Source: Paenibacillaceae bacterium (GTDB lineage: Bacteria; Bacillota; Bacilli; Paenibacillales; Paenibacillaceae). From it: a stretch of DNA of 64,000 nucleotides. The stretch's first letter is position 1. Each line of letters opens with the position of its first letter. The stretch covers positions 62,001 to 126,000 of the forward strand of contig CAAFUF010000024.1 in NCBI GenBank assembly GCA_900766135.1, written 5' to 3'. The translations under genes and the position numbers were made by a program. Positions 21,692-31,294 of this stretch are shown here, one piece after another. Under the pieces are notes generated by a model that had not been told where the DNA came from, did no database searches, and saw only the letters and a program-made list of their open reading frames with translations.

Positions 21692-23500
21692 TTATCCCGC
21701 CACCTGCGCCGAGGTCAGCCAAATGTCCTTGAAGTCCATCCAGCCGAGGTTGTTGATCACGAGACCGCGGATCGACGGGTGGACGTACGTGTTCAACATG
21801 CTGTGAACCAGAAACGTGACCTGCGCCTCCTCCTGCAACCGCAATTCGATCTGCTGCAGCAGCGCGCGGCGCTTCTCCGGCCTGCCGGACGCAAAAACCT
21901 CATCCACGATGCCGAACACCCAACGGGTTAACTCCGGCGGCATATGCAGCCGGATGAAGCTGTCTTCCTGCAAGTAGGTCTCCAGCTCGCACACCTCGTC
22001 TTCGGCGAATACGAGGCACATCAGGATGGCATCGGATTCCCGGGCGGCCGATTTCGCCATTTCGGCTTTGCTGTGGTACACCACTTCGACGGGGATCCCG
22101 ATCGCGGCGCATTGCGATTTGATCCATTCCGCTTCCTCAAGTTCGAGATGATGGGCGGCCAGGCGGATCGGCTCGCCTGTATATCCCGATTCCTCCAACA
22201 GCTGCCGGGCGGCCGCCGGGTCATGCCGGTGGATCCCCAGCTTCGTGTCTTCGGTAGGCCGGAAGCTGCGTGCCGGATAACCGGATTTGCCCGAAGCCCG
22301 GATCATCCCCGGCCGGTCGATCACCAGGTTCACGGCCTGCCGAAAAGCGAGCGATTGCTGCGGTCCAAGCCGGTTGCGGTTCCAGGAAATCAAACTAGAG
22401 CCCCGACTTAATGTCTCGATGCGTTTCCAGTCGTCTCCAGCCCGAGCGGGAACCCGCGAATCGTTTACGATCAGCTGCTCCCACTTCAGCTTGGAGGAAT
22501 TCGGGATATCATCGGGCAGAAAGACCAGGGTCACGCCGTCCAAATAAGGCCGGCCGAGAAAATATCCCGCATGTACCTCCAGCTCCATCCGGTTCGGGCT
22601 CCAATGCGTGAGCCGGAAAGGGCCGGTACCGCTCGGAAACTGCCAAAACGCCGTTTCGTCCTTGCCAAGTAAATCGGCGGGAAGGACGGAAGCGCAGGAG
22701 GAGCAGAGCAAGCGGGGAAGCAGCCAATTCGGCTTAAGCAGGGTGAACACGACGGTTCGCGAGTCCGGCGCCTCGATCCGCTGTACGGTCGACACGAGCC
22801 AGCTGTTGGTCGAGTTCTCGCGCAATCGAGAAAAGGTGAAAACGACGTCCTCGGCGGTAAGCTCTTTTCCATGATGGAAACGCACGCCTTTACGCAAATG
22901 GAATGTCCACGAAGTACCGGTCTCGTCATGCTCCCAGTTATGTGCGATCATGCCGGTGACCTGGCCTTTCGTTTGGTCGTATTGAACCAGCCGGTCGAAG
23001 ATTTGCCGAACGAGATGGGAATCGAAGCCGTAAAACAGATGCGCGGGATCCAGCGTTAGCGGGGCTTTGTACACCGGCAGGCGAAAGATGTCCCGGCAGC
23101 TTTCGCCTGAGGCCAGCTGTTTTTCCGCCCCAAACTGGTCATTCAGCCATTGAATGAAACGCTCTCGTGCGTTTTTGTCTTCTTCGTGCTGGTGAAGGAA
23201 TTCGAAAGCCGACCGGTATTCCCCTTTTTCCGCCAGCTTCTGGGCCAGGTCGATTAGGAAGTTTTCCCGGTTCGCCCGAAAAACCAAACGGGAGCGATGG
23301 CCTCGCCCTCGTCCCGGCGACCATTCGATCAGGCCGTCCTCCTGCAGCTTGCGAATAATCAGCTTCACGTTTCGCTCCGTGCAATGAAACAGCTTCGACA
23401 AATCCTCCAGCGCTACCTCGACTTCGCGGGGCTCCGCCGAATCGCCGCCCTCCACGGAATAATGATCAAGCAGCGCCATATAACGCTCTGCGGTTAACAA
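21692..23500 (-). CDS. SgrR-like transcriptional regulator with solute-binding domain
   Basis: The 602-residue protein has an N-terminal winged-helix part (about 1-95, with LSKLFHCTERNVKLIIRKL and WSPGRGRGHRS) and a C-terminal SBP_bac_5 domain (about 145-590), with LTLDPAHLFYGFDSHLV, TWTFHLRKGVRFHHGKELTAEDVVF split across the fold, and GTGPFRLTHW. This is the SgrR family, cytoplasmic regulators that sense a small ligand through a domain borrowed from peptide-binding proteins. E. coli SgrR senses sugar-phosphate stress. I chose TTG 23500, eight bases after GGAGG; GTG codons at 23506 and 23539 are in frame but poorly placed. The regulated target is unclear; a small reading frame lies divergently upstream. 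Confidence 0.82.
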   Translation of the reverse strand: MLTAERYMALLDHYSVEGGDSAEPREVEVALEDLSKLFHCTERNVKLIIRKLQEDGLIEWSPGRGRGHRSRLVFRANRENFLIDLAQKLAEKGEYRSAFEFLHQHEEDKNARERFIQWLNDQFGAEKQLASGESCRDIFRLPVYKAPLTLDPAHLFYGFDSHLVRQIFDRLVQYDQTKGQVTGMIAHNWEHDETGTSWTFHLRKGVRFHHGKELTAEDVVFTFSRLRENSTNSWLVSTVQRIEAPDSRTVVFTLLKPNWLLPRLLCSSCASVLPADLLGKDETAFWQFPSGTGPFRLTHWSPNRMELEVHAGYFLGRPYLDGVTLVFLPDDIPNSSKLKWEQLIVNDSRVPARAGDDWKRIETLSRGSSLISWNRNRLGPQQSLAFRQAVNLVIDRPGMIRASGKSGYPARSFRPTEDTKLGIHRHDPAAARQLLEESGYTGEPIRLAAHHLELEEAEWIKSQCAAIGIPVEVVYHSKAEMAKSAARESDAILMCLVFAEDEVCELETYLQEDSFIRLHMPPELTRWVFGIVDEVFASGRPEKRRALLQQIELRLQEEAQVTFLVHSMLNTYVHPSIRGLVINNLGWMDFKDIWLTSAQVAG

Positions 23501-23658
23501 TCCCACGCACCTCCATTTGCCTCCCTTTTGGATACGCACATCCTAAAAGGGGAAGTGACTTTGGAATAGTATACTCTTTTTCTTCCTGCTTTTGAAGCAG
23601 ATAATAGAAATATCCAAAGGGCGGGCGTTACCGGCCCTGCAGGCAAGGGGGTTGTTCC

Positions 23659-23841
23659 ATGAGTTATGAGGAGTTTTACCGGAGGGAAAGAGAGATCCAG
23701 GAGTTCCATCGGTTGTTGAAAAGACCTGGCGTATCCAATTGCTTTAGAGGGATGGCCGTTCCCAAGCGCTCGCTAAAAGTTCGTAAAAAGGCAAGCGGCC
23801 TAGGTACGCTGCTACGGTCTTTTTTTCAAATGTTCCATTGA
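23659..23841 (+). CDS. Small basic hypothetical protein, 60 residues
   Basis: The frame has AAGGGGG seven bases before the ATG and is divergent from the SgrR-like regulator, about 160 bases away. The product opens with a charged, helix-forming MSYEEFYRREREIQEFHRLL and ends in a basic stretch SLKVRKKASG and a hydrophobic LLRSFFQMFH. I recognise no family. Its position recalls regulator-adjacent small proteins such as SgrT, but there is no sequence likeness to support that. A terminator follows at 23855-23886, which favours a real transcript. Confidence 0.5.
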   Translation: MSYEEFYRREREIQEFHRLLKRPGVSNCFRGMAVPKRSLKVRKKASGLGTLLRSFFQMFH

Positions 23842-23854
23842 TTCCAAACGCTGA

Positions 23855-23886
23855 AAATGCCTGCATCGTGCGATGCAGGCATTTGT
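23855..23886. terminator. Terminator between the small gene and etfA
   Basis: AAATGCCTGCATCG and CGATGCAGGCATTT form a perfect 14-base-pair stem with a two-base gap. GTTTCTT follows on the plus strand and TTCAG on the minus strand. Confidence 0.75.
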
Positions 23887-23889
23887 TTC

Positions 23890-24882
23890 TTAAGAGGTGC
23901 GTCGAGCGAGGACTTCCTTGAACTGTTCGGTTAACAAGGGGACGATTTCGAATAGATCCCCGACGATGCCGTAGTCGGCTACCTTGAAGATCGGCGCTTC
24001 GGGGTCCTTATTGATGGCGATAATAACCCGCGACTGGCTCATGCCGGCGAGATGCTGGATCGCGCCGCTGATGCCGCAGGCGATATAAATTTCCGGCGTA
24101 ACCACCTTGCCGGTCTGGCCGATCTGCAGGGCGTAGTCGCAGTAACCGGCATCGCAGGCGCCGCGCGAGGCACCAACGGCTCCGTCGAGGCTGTCCGCCA
24201 GTTGTTCCAGCACCTTAAAGCCGTCGGCGCTTTTGACGCCGCGTCCTCCGGACACGACGATCTTCGCTTCGGTGAGATCGACCTTGCCGGACACTTTACG
24301 CACTACGTCCTTAAGGAGCGTGTGCAGCGGCGATGGCGGGGCGAATTCCAAGGGGACGACGGTACCCGTGGCAGCGGCCGGGGCAGCAGGGGGGAGGTTG
24401 TTGGGACGAACGGTCACGATACCGGCGCCGTCCGCCAGGCTTCTTTGCTCAAAGGCCTTGCCGGCATAGAGCGGACGCGTAAAAGAAATGCCGCCACCGT
24501 CCTTGGTTACGGCCGTAACGTCGGAGATTTGCCCGCAAGCGAACCGGGCCGCAAGCTGGGGGGCGAGATCGCGGCCGATCGCCGTATGTCCGAGCAGGAT
24601 CACTTTCGGTTCGTCCGGCAACACGGCCAGGGCCTGCACTACCGCTTCAAAGGCAAGTTCCGGCTGGTAGGCCTGGAGGTCGGCATGATCCAGCACCAAT
24701 ACCTGGCCGTCCACATGCCGGGCCAACTCGGCTGCGGCATCATCGATTTGATGACCAAGCAGTACGGCCGCCAGACTATCGCCTTCCTCCCGCAGCAGGT
24801 TGGCCGCGTGAAGCGCTTCCAAGGAAACCTGGCGAAGCTTGCCGTCCTTCGTTTCGACGATCACCACGTTCGTTTTGCTCAT
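23890..24882 (-). CDS. etfA: Electron transfer flavoprotein alpha subunit
   Basis: The 330-residue protein matches Etf[20 protein letters not shown] at the start, and the FAD-binding C-terminal half with [56 protein letters not shown] and [22 protein letters not shown]. With EtfB it forms the FAD/AMP heterodimer that takes electrons from acyl-CoA dehydrogenase and passes them to the membrane oxidoreductase, here probably FadF. CAAGGAGG lies before the ATG. The gene is 20 bases after etfB and last in the fadR-etfB-etfA group. Confidence 0.95.
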   Translation of the reverse strand: MSKTNVVIVETKDGKLRQVSLEALHAANLLREEGDSLAAVLLGHQIDDAAAELARHVDGQVLVLDHADLQAYQPELAFEAVVQALAVLPDEPKVILLGHTAIGRDLAPQLAARFACGQISDVTAVTKDGGGISFTRPLYAGKAFEQRSLADGAGIVTVRPNNLPPAAPAAATGTVVPLEFAPPSPLHTLLKDVVRKVSGKVDLTEAKIVVSGGRGVKSADGFKVLEQLADSLDGAVGASRGACDAGYCDYALQIGQTGKVVTPEIYIACGISGAIQHLAGMSQSRVIIAINKDPEAPIFKVADYGIVGDLFEIVPLLTEQFKEVLARRTS

Positions 24883-24902
24883 GATTAACGCCTCCTTGTG
24901 AT

Positions 24903-25670
24903 TTAAATGACCTTCGCTTCGGAGCGCAGCAGCCGAACCAATTCCGCCGCCTGCTCGGCGGGCGAGCCGGCCAGCAGCTTGCCGGCTTGGCGAGCCGGGG
25001 GCAGGGAGAGGCCCAGCCGCTGCGTTTTCGGGGCGATCTCGCGTTCGCTAAGTCCCAGATCGGTCAGCGACAACTCGCGGAACGGTTTCTTTTTCGCCTT
25101 CATGATCCCCGGGAGCGAAGGATAACGCGGTTCGTTTAATCCCTGTTGCGCCGTCATGACGGCGGGCAGCGTCAGCTCCAGCGTTTCGGCATCGCCTTCG
25201 GCATCCCGTACGACGGTGGCCCGGTCCCCATTCACGGCGAGCCCGGTAATCGACGAGACGTGGGGGAGAGCGAGCAGCTTGGCGAGCCGTACGGCGACTT
25301 GACCCGCCCCGTTGTCGACCGAGAAATTGCCGCCCAGGATGAGGTCGTAATTTAACGTTTGCAGGAAAGCGGCGAGCAGGCGGGAGATGCCGTATTCGTC
25401 CGTATCGATCGACTCCGTGGCGATCCGTACAGCCTCATCGGCTCCCATCGCCAACGCGGTGCGCAAAGCCTCGGCCGCTCGTTCCGGCCCCGCCGACACG
25501 ACCGTCACCGTGCCGCCATGTGCCTCTTTCAGGCGCAGCGCTTCCTCCACCGCATATTCGTCGTAAGGATTAATCACGAACTTGACGCCGTCCTCACTAA
25601 CTTTTCCATCGGCAATGACGATCTTTTCCTCCGTATCGAAGGTTTGTTTCAGGATGACAACCACATGCAT
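24903..25670 (-). CDS. etfB: Electron transfer flavoprotein beta subunit
   Basis: The 255-residue protein matches EtfB: HVVVILKQTFDTEEKI, INPYDEYAVEEALRLKE, TVVSAGPERAAEALRTALAMGADEAVRI, LILGGNFSVDNGAGQVAVRLA and LPAVMTAQQGLNEPRYPSLPGIMKAKKKP, the last being the conserved recognition loop region. It binds AMP and pairs with EtfA. Translation from the ATG at 25670 is supported by GAGGAG nine bases upstream; a TTG at 25679 overlaps that site. The gene follows fadR by about 100 bases, in which there is a FadR-like half site TGAATGA (25715-25721). Confidence 0.95.
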   Translation of the reverse strand: MHVVVILKQTFDTEEKIVIADGKVSEDGVKFVINPYDEYAVEEALRLKEAHGGTVTVVSAGPERAAEALRTALAMGADEAVRIATESIDTDEYGISRLLAAFLQTLNYDLILGGNFSVDNGAGQVAVRLAKLLALPHVSSITGLAVNGDRATVVRDAEGDAETLELTLPAVMTAQQGLNEPRYPSLPGIMKAKKKPFRELSLTDLGLSEREIAPKTQRLGLSLPPARQAGKLLAGSPAEQAAELVRLLRSEAKVI

Positions 25671-25770
25671 GCTAGCCAACTCCTCTCTAAGGTAAAGGGT
25701 GAATAAGGCATGACTGAATGAGAGCGTCTGATCCTAAGTACGTGCTAACGCTTGCCAGTAAAGCGAACAT

Positions 25771-26355
25771 TTACTTCTTCATCGCGCGCAGAAAAAAATC
25801 CACGGTGTTCTCGACTTGGCCGGAGAGGGAATACTTCATCCCGGAAATGAGCCAGGAGGTGACGACCTCGTCCAGCGCTCCGAAAATCAACTGCCGGGAT
25901 AACTTCGTATCCAGGTCGTTGCGGAACGAACCTTCCTCGATCCCTCTTCTCAAGATATGCTCGATCAGCGTGATATAGGGCTTCACGGCGAGGCCGATGG
26001 CCTTACGAAGCTCGAGGGAGCTTTGACGCAGCTCGATTTGCGTAACGTAAGCAAAATTTATGTTTTGCTCCAGATGGGTGAAATGGATTTCGCACACCTT
26101 GCGCAGCGCTTCTTCAGCCGTGTTCGTTTCGCGAATGCTCTGATGGAACAACTCGACCAGCTTGCCCAGCCGATCCTGGAAGAGAGAGATCAGGATATCT
26201 TCCTTATTTTTGAAATATAAATAAATCGTACCGTCTGCAACGCCGGCTTCCTTGGCGATCTTAGATACCTGGGAGCCGTGAAATCCGTTCTCCGCAATGA
26301 CTTTTTCCGCTCCATCCAAAATCATTTCAAATTTTTCCTGTTTCCTACTTGTCAT
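25771..26355 (-). CDS. fadR: TetR-family regulator of fatty acid degradation, FadR
   Basis: The 194-residue protein has an N-terminal TetR helix-turn-helix, with KVIAENGFHGSQVSKIAKEAGVADGTIYLYFKNKEDIL (about 18-55) as its recognition region, and a C-terminal ligand domain. The sequence and gene neighbours match B. subtilis FadR (YsiA), which represses beta-oxidation genes until long-chain acyl-CoA binds. GAGGTGG lies before the ATG. A near-perfect FadR operator is at 26388-26405, between its promoter and start, so it should repress itself along with the etf genes downstream and perhaps the divergent fadF operon. Confidence 0.9.
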   Translation of the reverse strand: MTSRKQEKFEMILDGAEKVIAENGFHGSQVSKIAKEAGVADGTIYLYFKNKEDILISLFQDRLGKLVELFHQSIRETNTAEEALRKVCEIHFTHLEQNINFAYVTQIELRQSSLELRKAIGLAVKPYITLIEHILRRGIEEGSFRNDLDTKLSRQLIFGALDEVVTSWLISGMKYSLSGQVENTVDFFLRAMKK

Positions 26356-26387
26356 CGGGCCACCTCAATGCTAAAATTTAAACCAGC

Positions 26388-26405
26388 TGAATGAACCGTC
26401 ATTCA
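26388..26405. promoter_or_regulatory. FadR operator
   Basis: TGAATGAACCGTCATTCA is an inverted repeat (TGAATGA, four bases, TCATTCA) matching the Bacillus FadR box consensus TGAATGAMTANTCATTCA except in the central bases. It overlaps the transcription start expected for fadR. Confidence 0.85.
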
Positions 26406-26413
26406 TTTTCTTA

Positions 26414-26443
26414 ATCTTAGGGGAATAACGCATCGGTTGTCAA
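26414..26443 (-). promoter_or_regulatory. Promoter of fadR (and probably etfB-etfA)
   Basis: On the minus strand TTGACA (26438-26443), an 18-base spacer and TAAGAT (26414-26419). The FadR operator begins eight bases downstream of the -10. Confidence 0.6.
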
Positions 26444-26480
26444 GAGATTCCATCCTTAAGATTTTATTTAAACTCCACAT

Positions 26481-26494
26481 TGTAAACGCTTACC
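26481..26494. promoter_or_regulatory. CcpA cre box upstream of fadF
   Basis: TGTAAACGCTTACC matches the catabolite-responsive element consensus TGWAARCGYTWNCW. It lies about 165 bases before the fadF start and 76 bases from the FadR operator, so glucose repression of the beta-oxidation operon is likely. A weak TTGTCA (26437) could be the -35 of a promoter that the box would cover. Confidence 0.7.
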
Positions 26495-26581
26495 CATGTT
26501 GTCCTGCTAAATCGCCATCTCCATCTCAACAAACGTTCTCCCACTCCATGAACCCTAAAACCTTGCCGAATATCTCTAAAC

Positions 26582-26602
26582 TTAATGAACCGTCACCATT
26601 CA
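26582..26602. promoter_or_regulatory. Degenerate FadR-like site before fadF
   Basis: TTAATGA, seven bases and CCATTCA. The stretch AATGAACCGTCA is identical to the good FadR operator at 26388, but the half sites are three bases further apart. It is some 57 bases before the fadF ATG. Confidence 0.4.
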
Positions 26603-26658
26603 ACACATTCATCTCTTCCCCATGAAAAGAATTGCCAAGAAGGAGGGACGTTTGAATC

Positions 26659-28845
26659 ATGGTCACGTTTTGGCTAACGCTGAACGCTTTACTGTTTACG
26701 GCCGTCACGGGATACGCCGTGTTCGTGTTCTTTCAAGCCGTATTCCGCCGGTTCTTATATCTGCGGCTCGGCCGGCCGATCGATTTCCGCGCGAGGCGCG
26801 GAGGAGCCCAAGGCGAATTCTGGGCGCAGGTGTTCGGGCAGAAAAAGCTGCTAAAAGACCGAAAAAGCGGCATCATGCATGTCGTCGTATTCTACGGATT
26901 TATCGTGCTGCAATTTGGGGCGATCGATTTGATCGTGAAAGGGCTGTCGCGCGGCGGACATCTGCCGCTGCCTGCCTACGAGCTGTTTGGGTGGTTCCAG
27001 GAGTTTACCGCGCTGGCGATTCTCCTCGCGATGGGGTACGCGGCATTCCGCCGTTATATCGAGAAGCTGCCGCGATTGAAGAAGGGCTGGAAACCCGGCA
27101 TCGTCGTGATTTTCATTTACTCGCTAATGCTTTCGGTCCTGTTGTCGCTAGCTTTTGAACGCGTCTGGATGGGGCTCGAGTTTTCAGGGTACGCTCCGGT
27201 CTCGTCGGCCATCGCCGCCGGATTCGCCGGGCTGCCTGCCGCCGCCGCGGAAGCCGTCTTTTACGTGTTCTGGTGGCTGCATCTGCTGATCCTGCTATCC
27301 TTTCTCGTCTATGTCCCCCAGTCGAAGCATTTTCATCTCATCACCGCGCCGATCAACATCTGGCTGCGCCGCCGCGAACCGCATGGCCGGCTGGAGAGTC
27401 TCAACCTCGAGGACGAAGAAGCGGAAAGCTTCGGCGTGGGCACCATCGAAGACTTTACGCAAAAGCAAATGCTCGACTTCTACGCCTGCGTCGAGTGCGG
27501 CCGCTGCACCAGCGTCTGCCCGGCGGCTAGCACCGGCAAGACGCTGTCGCCGATGCATCTGATCACGAAGCTGCGCGATCATCTCACCGAGAAGGGCGCC
27601 GCGGTAACGGGCAAATCGCCTTGGGTGCCGGCGAACGTGTTTGGCTCCGCCGGCGTCCACGCGGTGGCGGCCGGTGCAGGGCACGCCGCACCGGCCTGGG
27701 GCAGCGCTTCGGGCATCACCGACATCCGCCCGACGCTCGATTGGCAGAAGACGGCCTGGCAGCCGGCCGCCCAGGACAAAGCCGTCACCGAGCTTGAGAT
27801 GATCGGCGACGTCATGACCGAAGAGGAAATCTGGGCCTGCACGACGTGCCGCAACTGCGAGGATCAGTGTCCGGTCGGCAACGAACACGTCGACAAGATC
27901 GTTGATCTGCGCCGCCACCTGGTGCTGATGCAGGGCAGCGTGCCTGCGGAAGGGCAGCGCGCGATGCAGAACATCGAGCGCCAAAGCAATCCCTGGGGCA
28001 TCAGCCGCAACGACCGCGCCGCCTGGACCGGCGAGCTTGCGGGCATCCCCGTGCCGACGGTCAAGGAGAATCCGGCCTTCGACATTTTGTTCTTCGTCGG
28101 GTCGATGGGGTCCTACGATTTGCGCAGCCGTAAAATCACGCGGGCGTTCGTCCGGCTGTTGAACGAGGCGGGCGTCAATTTCGCCATCCTTGGCAATGAG
28201 GAGCGCAATTCCGGGGATACGCCCCGACGGATGGGCAACGAGCTCTTGTTCCAGCAGCTGTGCCAGGAGAATATCGCGACGTTTCAACGGTATGGGGTGC
28301 GCAAAATCGTCACCGCTTGCCCGCATACGTTTAATACGCTGAAAAACGAATATCCCGAATTCGGCTTGGAGGAGGTGGAAGTGCTGCACCATACGCAGCT
28401 GCTGGAGCAGCTGATCCGAGAGGGACGGTTGAAGCCGGCCCACCGGGTGAGCGAACGGATCACCTATCACGATTCTTGTTATCTCGGGCGGTATAACGGC
28501 GTTTACGACGCACCTCGCGAGGTGCTGCGGGCCGTGCCCGGCGTAGAGCTGGTCGAGATGAACCGGTCGCGGGAGAACGGAATGTGCTGCGGTGCCGGCG
28601 GCGGGCTGATGTGGATGGAGGAAACCGCAGGCAAACGGATCAATCTGGCCCGCACTGAACAAGCGCTGGAAGTCCGTCCCAGCATGATCAGCAGCGCGTG
28701 CCCTTATTGTCTGACGATGTTGGAGGATGGCACGAAACTCAAGGAAGTGGACGGCCAGGTAAAGGCGCGGGATATTGCCGAAATTCTGGAGCTGTCCGTG
28801 TTTGGCGAGCAGGCGGCCGATTTGGTTCCCGCGTTATCTCAATGA
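26659..28845 (+). CDS. fadF: FadF-type membrane iron-sulfur oxidoreductase
   Basis: The 728-residue protein has an N-terminal membrane part of about five segments (residues 1-225), resembling NarI/HdrE, then two CxxCxxCxxxC iron-sulfur motifs, CVECGRCTSVCP (near 278-289) and CTTCRNCEDQCP (near 395-406), and two CCG domains at the C-terminal end, with YHDSCYLGRYN and MCCGAGGGLMW. It matches B. subtilis FadF (YwjF), thought to pass electrons from EtfAB to the menaquinone pool. AAGGAGGG lies 12 bases before the ATG. It starts the fadF-fadN-fadA-fadE-lcfA operon, beside FadR and cre sites. Confidence 0.9.
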   Translation: MVTFWLTLNALLFTAVTGYAVFVFFQAVFRRFLYLRLGRPIDFRARRGGAQGEFWAQVFGQKKLLKDRKSGIMHVVVFYGFIVLQFGAIDLIVKGLSRGGHLPLPAYELFGWFQEFTALAILLAMGYAAFRRYIEKLPRLKKGWKPGIVVIFIYSLMLSVLLSLAFERVWMGLEFSGYAPVSSAIAAGFAGLPAAAAEAVFYVFWWLHLLILLSFLVYVPQSKHFHLITAPINIWLRRREPHGRLESLNLEDEEAESFGVGTIEDFTQKQMLDFYACVECGRCTSVCPAASTGKTLSPMHLITKLRDHLTEKGAAVTGKSPWVPANVFGSAGVHAVAAGAGHAAPAWGSASGITDIRPTLDWQKTAWQPAAQDKAVTELEMIGDVMTEEEIWACTTCRNCEDQCPVGNEHVDKIVDLRRHLVLMQGSVPAEGQRAMQNIERQSNPWGISRNDRAAWTGELAGIPVPTVKENPAFDILFFVGSMGSYDLRSRKITRAFVRLLNEAGVNFAILGNEERNSGDTPRRMGNELLFQQLCQENIATFQRYGVRKIVTACPHTFNTLKNEYPEFGLEEVEVLHHTQLLEQLIREGRLKPAHRVSERITYHDSCYLGRYNGVYDAPREVLRAVPGVELVEMNRSRENGMCCGAGGGLMWMEETAGKRINLARTEQALEVRPSMISSACPYCLTMLEDGTKLKEVDGQVKARDIAEILELSVFGEQAADLVPALSQ

Positions 28846-28874
28846 AATTATCCATGTCATAGGAGGTAGATCAA

Positions 28875-31271
28875 ATGAACAAACCGATCCGGAAAGCAGC
28901 CGTCATCGGCTCCGGGATCATGGGCTCCGGAATTGCTGCCCAGCTGGCTAATGCAGGAATCACCTGCCTGCTGCTCGACATCGTCCCGCAGCGGCTGACC
29001 GATGCGGAGATGGCCGCAGGGCTGACGCTCGACCATCCGTCGGTGCGCAATCGCTTGGCGACGGCCGCCATCGCCGGGCTAGCCAAGACAAAACCCGCTC
29101 CGCTTTATGACAACGCTTTCGCCGAGCGAATCACGCCCGGCAACCTGGAGGATCACTTGCCGCTGATTGCCGACGTGGATTGGGTCATTGAGGTTGTCGT
29201 CGAGAACCTCGGAGTCAAGCAGGAATTGCTAGCCCAGGTGGAGCGCCACTGGAAACCGGGGACCCTCATCAGTTCGAACACGTCGGGCATTTCGATCAAC
29301 GCGATGGTCGAAGGCCGGTCCGAGGCATTCCGGAGGCATTTTCTCGGCACGCATTTCTTTAACCCGCCGCGTTATATGAAGCTGCTGGAGATCATTCCGG
29401 GGCAAACGACCGACCCGGAGCTGGTCCAAGGCTTAAGCCGTTTCTGCGAACGCACGCTGGGCAAAACGGTCGTGCTTGCCAAAGACACGCCGAATTTCAT
29501 CGCGAACCGCATCGGCACTTACGGGTTGCTGGTGACGCTGCGCGAAATGACGGAGAAAGGGTACACCGTCGAGGAAGTGGATGCGGTCACCGGACCGGCG
29601 ATGGGCCGCCCGAAAAGCGCCACTTTCCGCACCTTGGATTTGGTCGGACTCGATACGTTCCTGCATGTGGCCGATAACGTATACGCCAATGTGACGGAGG
29701 AGGCGGAGAAACAGATTTTTGCCGCCCCCGGGTCGCTCCAGGAGATGGTATCCCGAGGCTGGCTCGGGGAGAAGAGCGGGCAGGGCTTTTACCGGAAAAT
29801 CAAAGGGGAACGGGGGAGCGAGATTTTGTCCCTGAACCTCCAGACGATGGACTATGCCCCGCAGCGTAAGGTGGCGTCCGCTTCCCTGGAAGCCGCCAAG
29901 CTGGCTAAAGGCGCTGCCGCCAAAACGAAAGCGCTGCTCGGCACCCCGGACCGCTATTCGCAGTTGGCCTGGGATGTACTCAAGCAGGTGCTGATCTACG
30001 CCGCCGCCAAGCTGGGCGAAATCGCGGACAGCATCCGCGAGATCGATGAGGCGATGAAGTGGGGCTTCAATTGGGAGCTGGGCCCGTTCGAAACATGGGA
30101 CGCCATCGGTTTGGTCCGCTCGATCGAGAAGATGGAGGCGGAAGGGCTGACGGTGCCGGCCTGGGTCAATGACTGGGTGGCGCAGGGGAATAACTCGTTC
30201 TACAAAAAAGAAGGGGGCTCTCTATTCGAGGCCGCGGTGGGAGGGTATGCGCCAGTAGAAATCCCGCCGGAGCAGGTTTCGCTTCGCGATCTGAAGGCGC
30301 AGAACAAAGTGGTTCGCAGCAACAGCGGCGCCAGCCTGATCGACCTTGGCGACGGCGTGGCTTGCCTGGAGTTCCATTCGCCGAACAATGCGATCGGCGC
30401 GGATATTCTGCAGATGATCTCGCAAAGCATGGACGAGGTGAGGGACAACTTCGAAGGCCTCGTCATCGCCAACCAGGGCCGCAATTTCTGCGTCGGCGCC
30501 AACCTCATGCTGCTTCTGATGGAGGCGCAGGACGAGGAATGGGATGAAATCGACGACATCATCCGCTTGTTCCAGAACACGATGTACCGGCTGAAACGGT
30601 TCGAGAAGCCGGTGATCGCCGCGCCGCACCGCATGACGCTGGGCGGCGGAGTGGAGGCGTGCATGCCGGCCGATCAGGTCATCGCCGCCGCAGAAACGTA
30701 TTACGGGCTCGTGGAGGTCGGCGTCGGCCTGATCCCTGCGGGCGGAGGCTGCAAAGAACTGGCGCTGCGAGCGAGCCAGCAAGCCTCCCTCGCCGAAGCC
30801 GACTTACAGCCTTATATCAACGCATACTTTCAAACGGTTGGCACCGCGACCGTCTCAAGCAGCGGCCATGACGCCAAACGGCGAGGACTCTTAAAACCCT
30901 CCGATCGTGTCGTATTGAATCCCGACCATACGATCCATGAGGCGAAGCAAACCGTGCTGAAGCTGGCGGGCGGCGGGTATGAGCCGATTCCCGAAACGAA
31001 GTTCCGCGTCGTCGGCTCCGAAGGGAAAGCGGTGTTGCAGTTGGGCGCGCTTGGCATGCGCGAAGGCGGCTACATCAGCGACCACGATCTGCTGATCGCG
31101 AACAAGCTGGCCCATGTGCTGGCCGGCGGCGACGTGCCGGCGGGAACGTATGTGACGGAGCAATACATGCTAGACCTGGAACGCGAGGCGTTCCTGAGCT
31201 TATGCGGGGAGCCGAAGACGCGTCAGCGCATGCAGCACATGCTGAGCAAAGGCAAACCGTTGCGCAATTAA
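28875..31271 (+). CDS. fadN: 3-hydroxyacyl-CoA dehydrogenase/enoyl-CoA hydratase FadN
   Basis: The 798-residue protein begins with the NAD-binding motif [21 protein letters not shown], goes on with [13 protein letters not shown] and [19 protein letters not shown], and has a second dehydrogenase repeat ([16 protein letters not shown], then [18 protein letters not shown]). A crotonase-like domain lies at about 475-640 with [12 protein letters not shown] and the oxyanion-hole segment [13 protein letters not shown]. Gene order and length agree with B. subtilis FadN (789 residues), which carries out the hydration and NAD-linked oxidation steps of beta-oxidation in the cytoplasm. AGGAGG precedes the ATG. 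Confidence 0.94.
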   Translation: MNKPIRKAAVIGSGIMGSGIAAQLANAGITCLLLDIVPQRLTDAEMAAGLTLDHPSVRNRLATAAIAGLAKTKPAPLYDNAFAERITPGNLEDHLPLIADVDWVIEVVVENLGVKQELLAQVERHWKPGTLISSNTSGISINAMVEGRSEAFRRHFLGTHFFNPPRYMKLLEIIPGQTTDPELVQGLSRFCERTLGKTVVLAKDTPNFIANRIGTYGLLVTLREMTEKGYTVEEVDAVTGPAMGRPKSATFRTLDLVGLDTFLHVADNVYANVTEEAEKQIFAAPGSLQEMVSRGWLGEKSGQGFYRKIKGERGSEILSLNLQTMDYAPQRKVASASLEAAKLAKGAAAKTKALLGTPDRYSQLAWDVLKQVLIYAAAKLGEIADSIREIDEAMKWGFNWELGPFETWDAIGLVRSIEKMEAEGLTVPAWVNDWVAQGNNSFYKKEGGSLFEAAVGGYAPVEIPPEQVSLRDLKAQNKVVRSNSGASLIDLGDGVACLEFHSPNNAIGADILQMISQSMDEVRDNFEGLVIANQGRNFCVGANLMLLLMEAQDEEWDEIDDIIRLFQNTMYRLKRFEKPVIAAPHRMTLGGGVEACMPADQVIAAAETYYGLVEVGVGLIPAGGGCKELALRASQQASLAEADLQPYINAYFQTVGTATVSSSGHDAKRRGLLKPSDRVVLNPDHTIHEAKQTVLKLAGGGYEPIPETKFRVVGSEGKAVLQLGALGMREGGYISDHDLLIANKLAHVLAGGDVPAGTYVTEQYMLDLEREAFLSLCGEPKTRQRMQHMLSKGKPLRN

Positions 31272-31294
31272 TCGAGGGGGAGAGTGAGTCTGGG

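Noticed and set aside
26437..26465. TTGTCA-17-GATTTT as promoter of fadF.
   Set aside because: The -10 matches poorly. It is mentioned only beside the cre box because its position would be suitable.
27295..28662. 455-residue open frame on the minus strand inside fadF.
   Set aside because: It results from GC-rich codon bias opposite fadF; the product is Arg/Asp/His-rich and has no recognisable domain.
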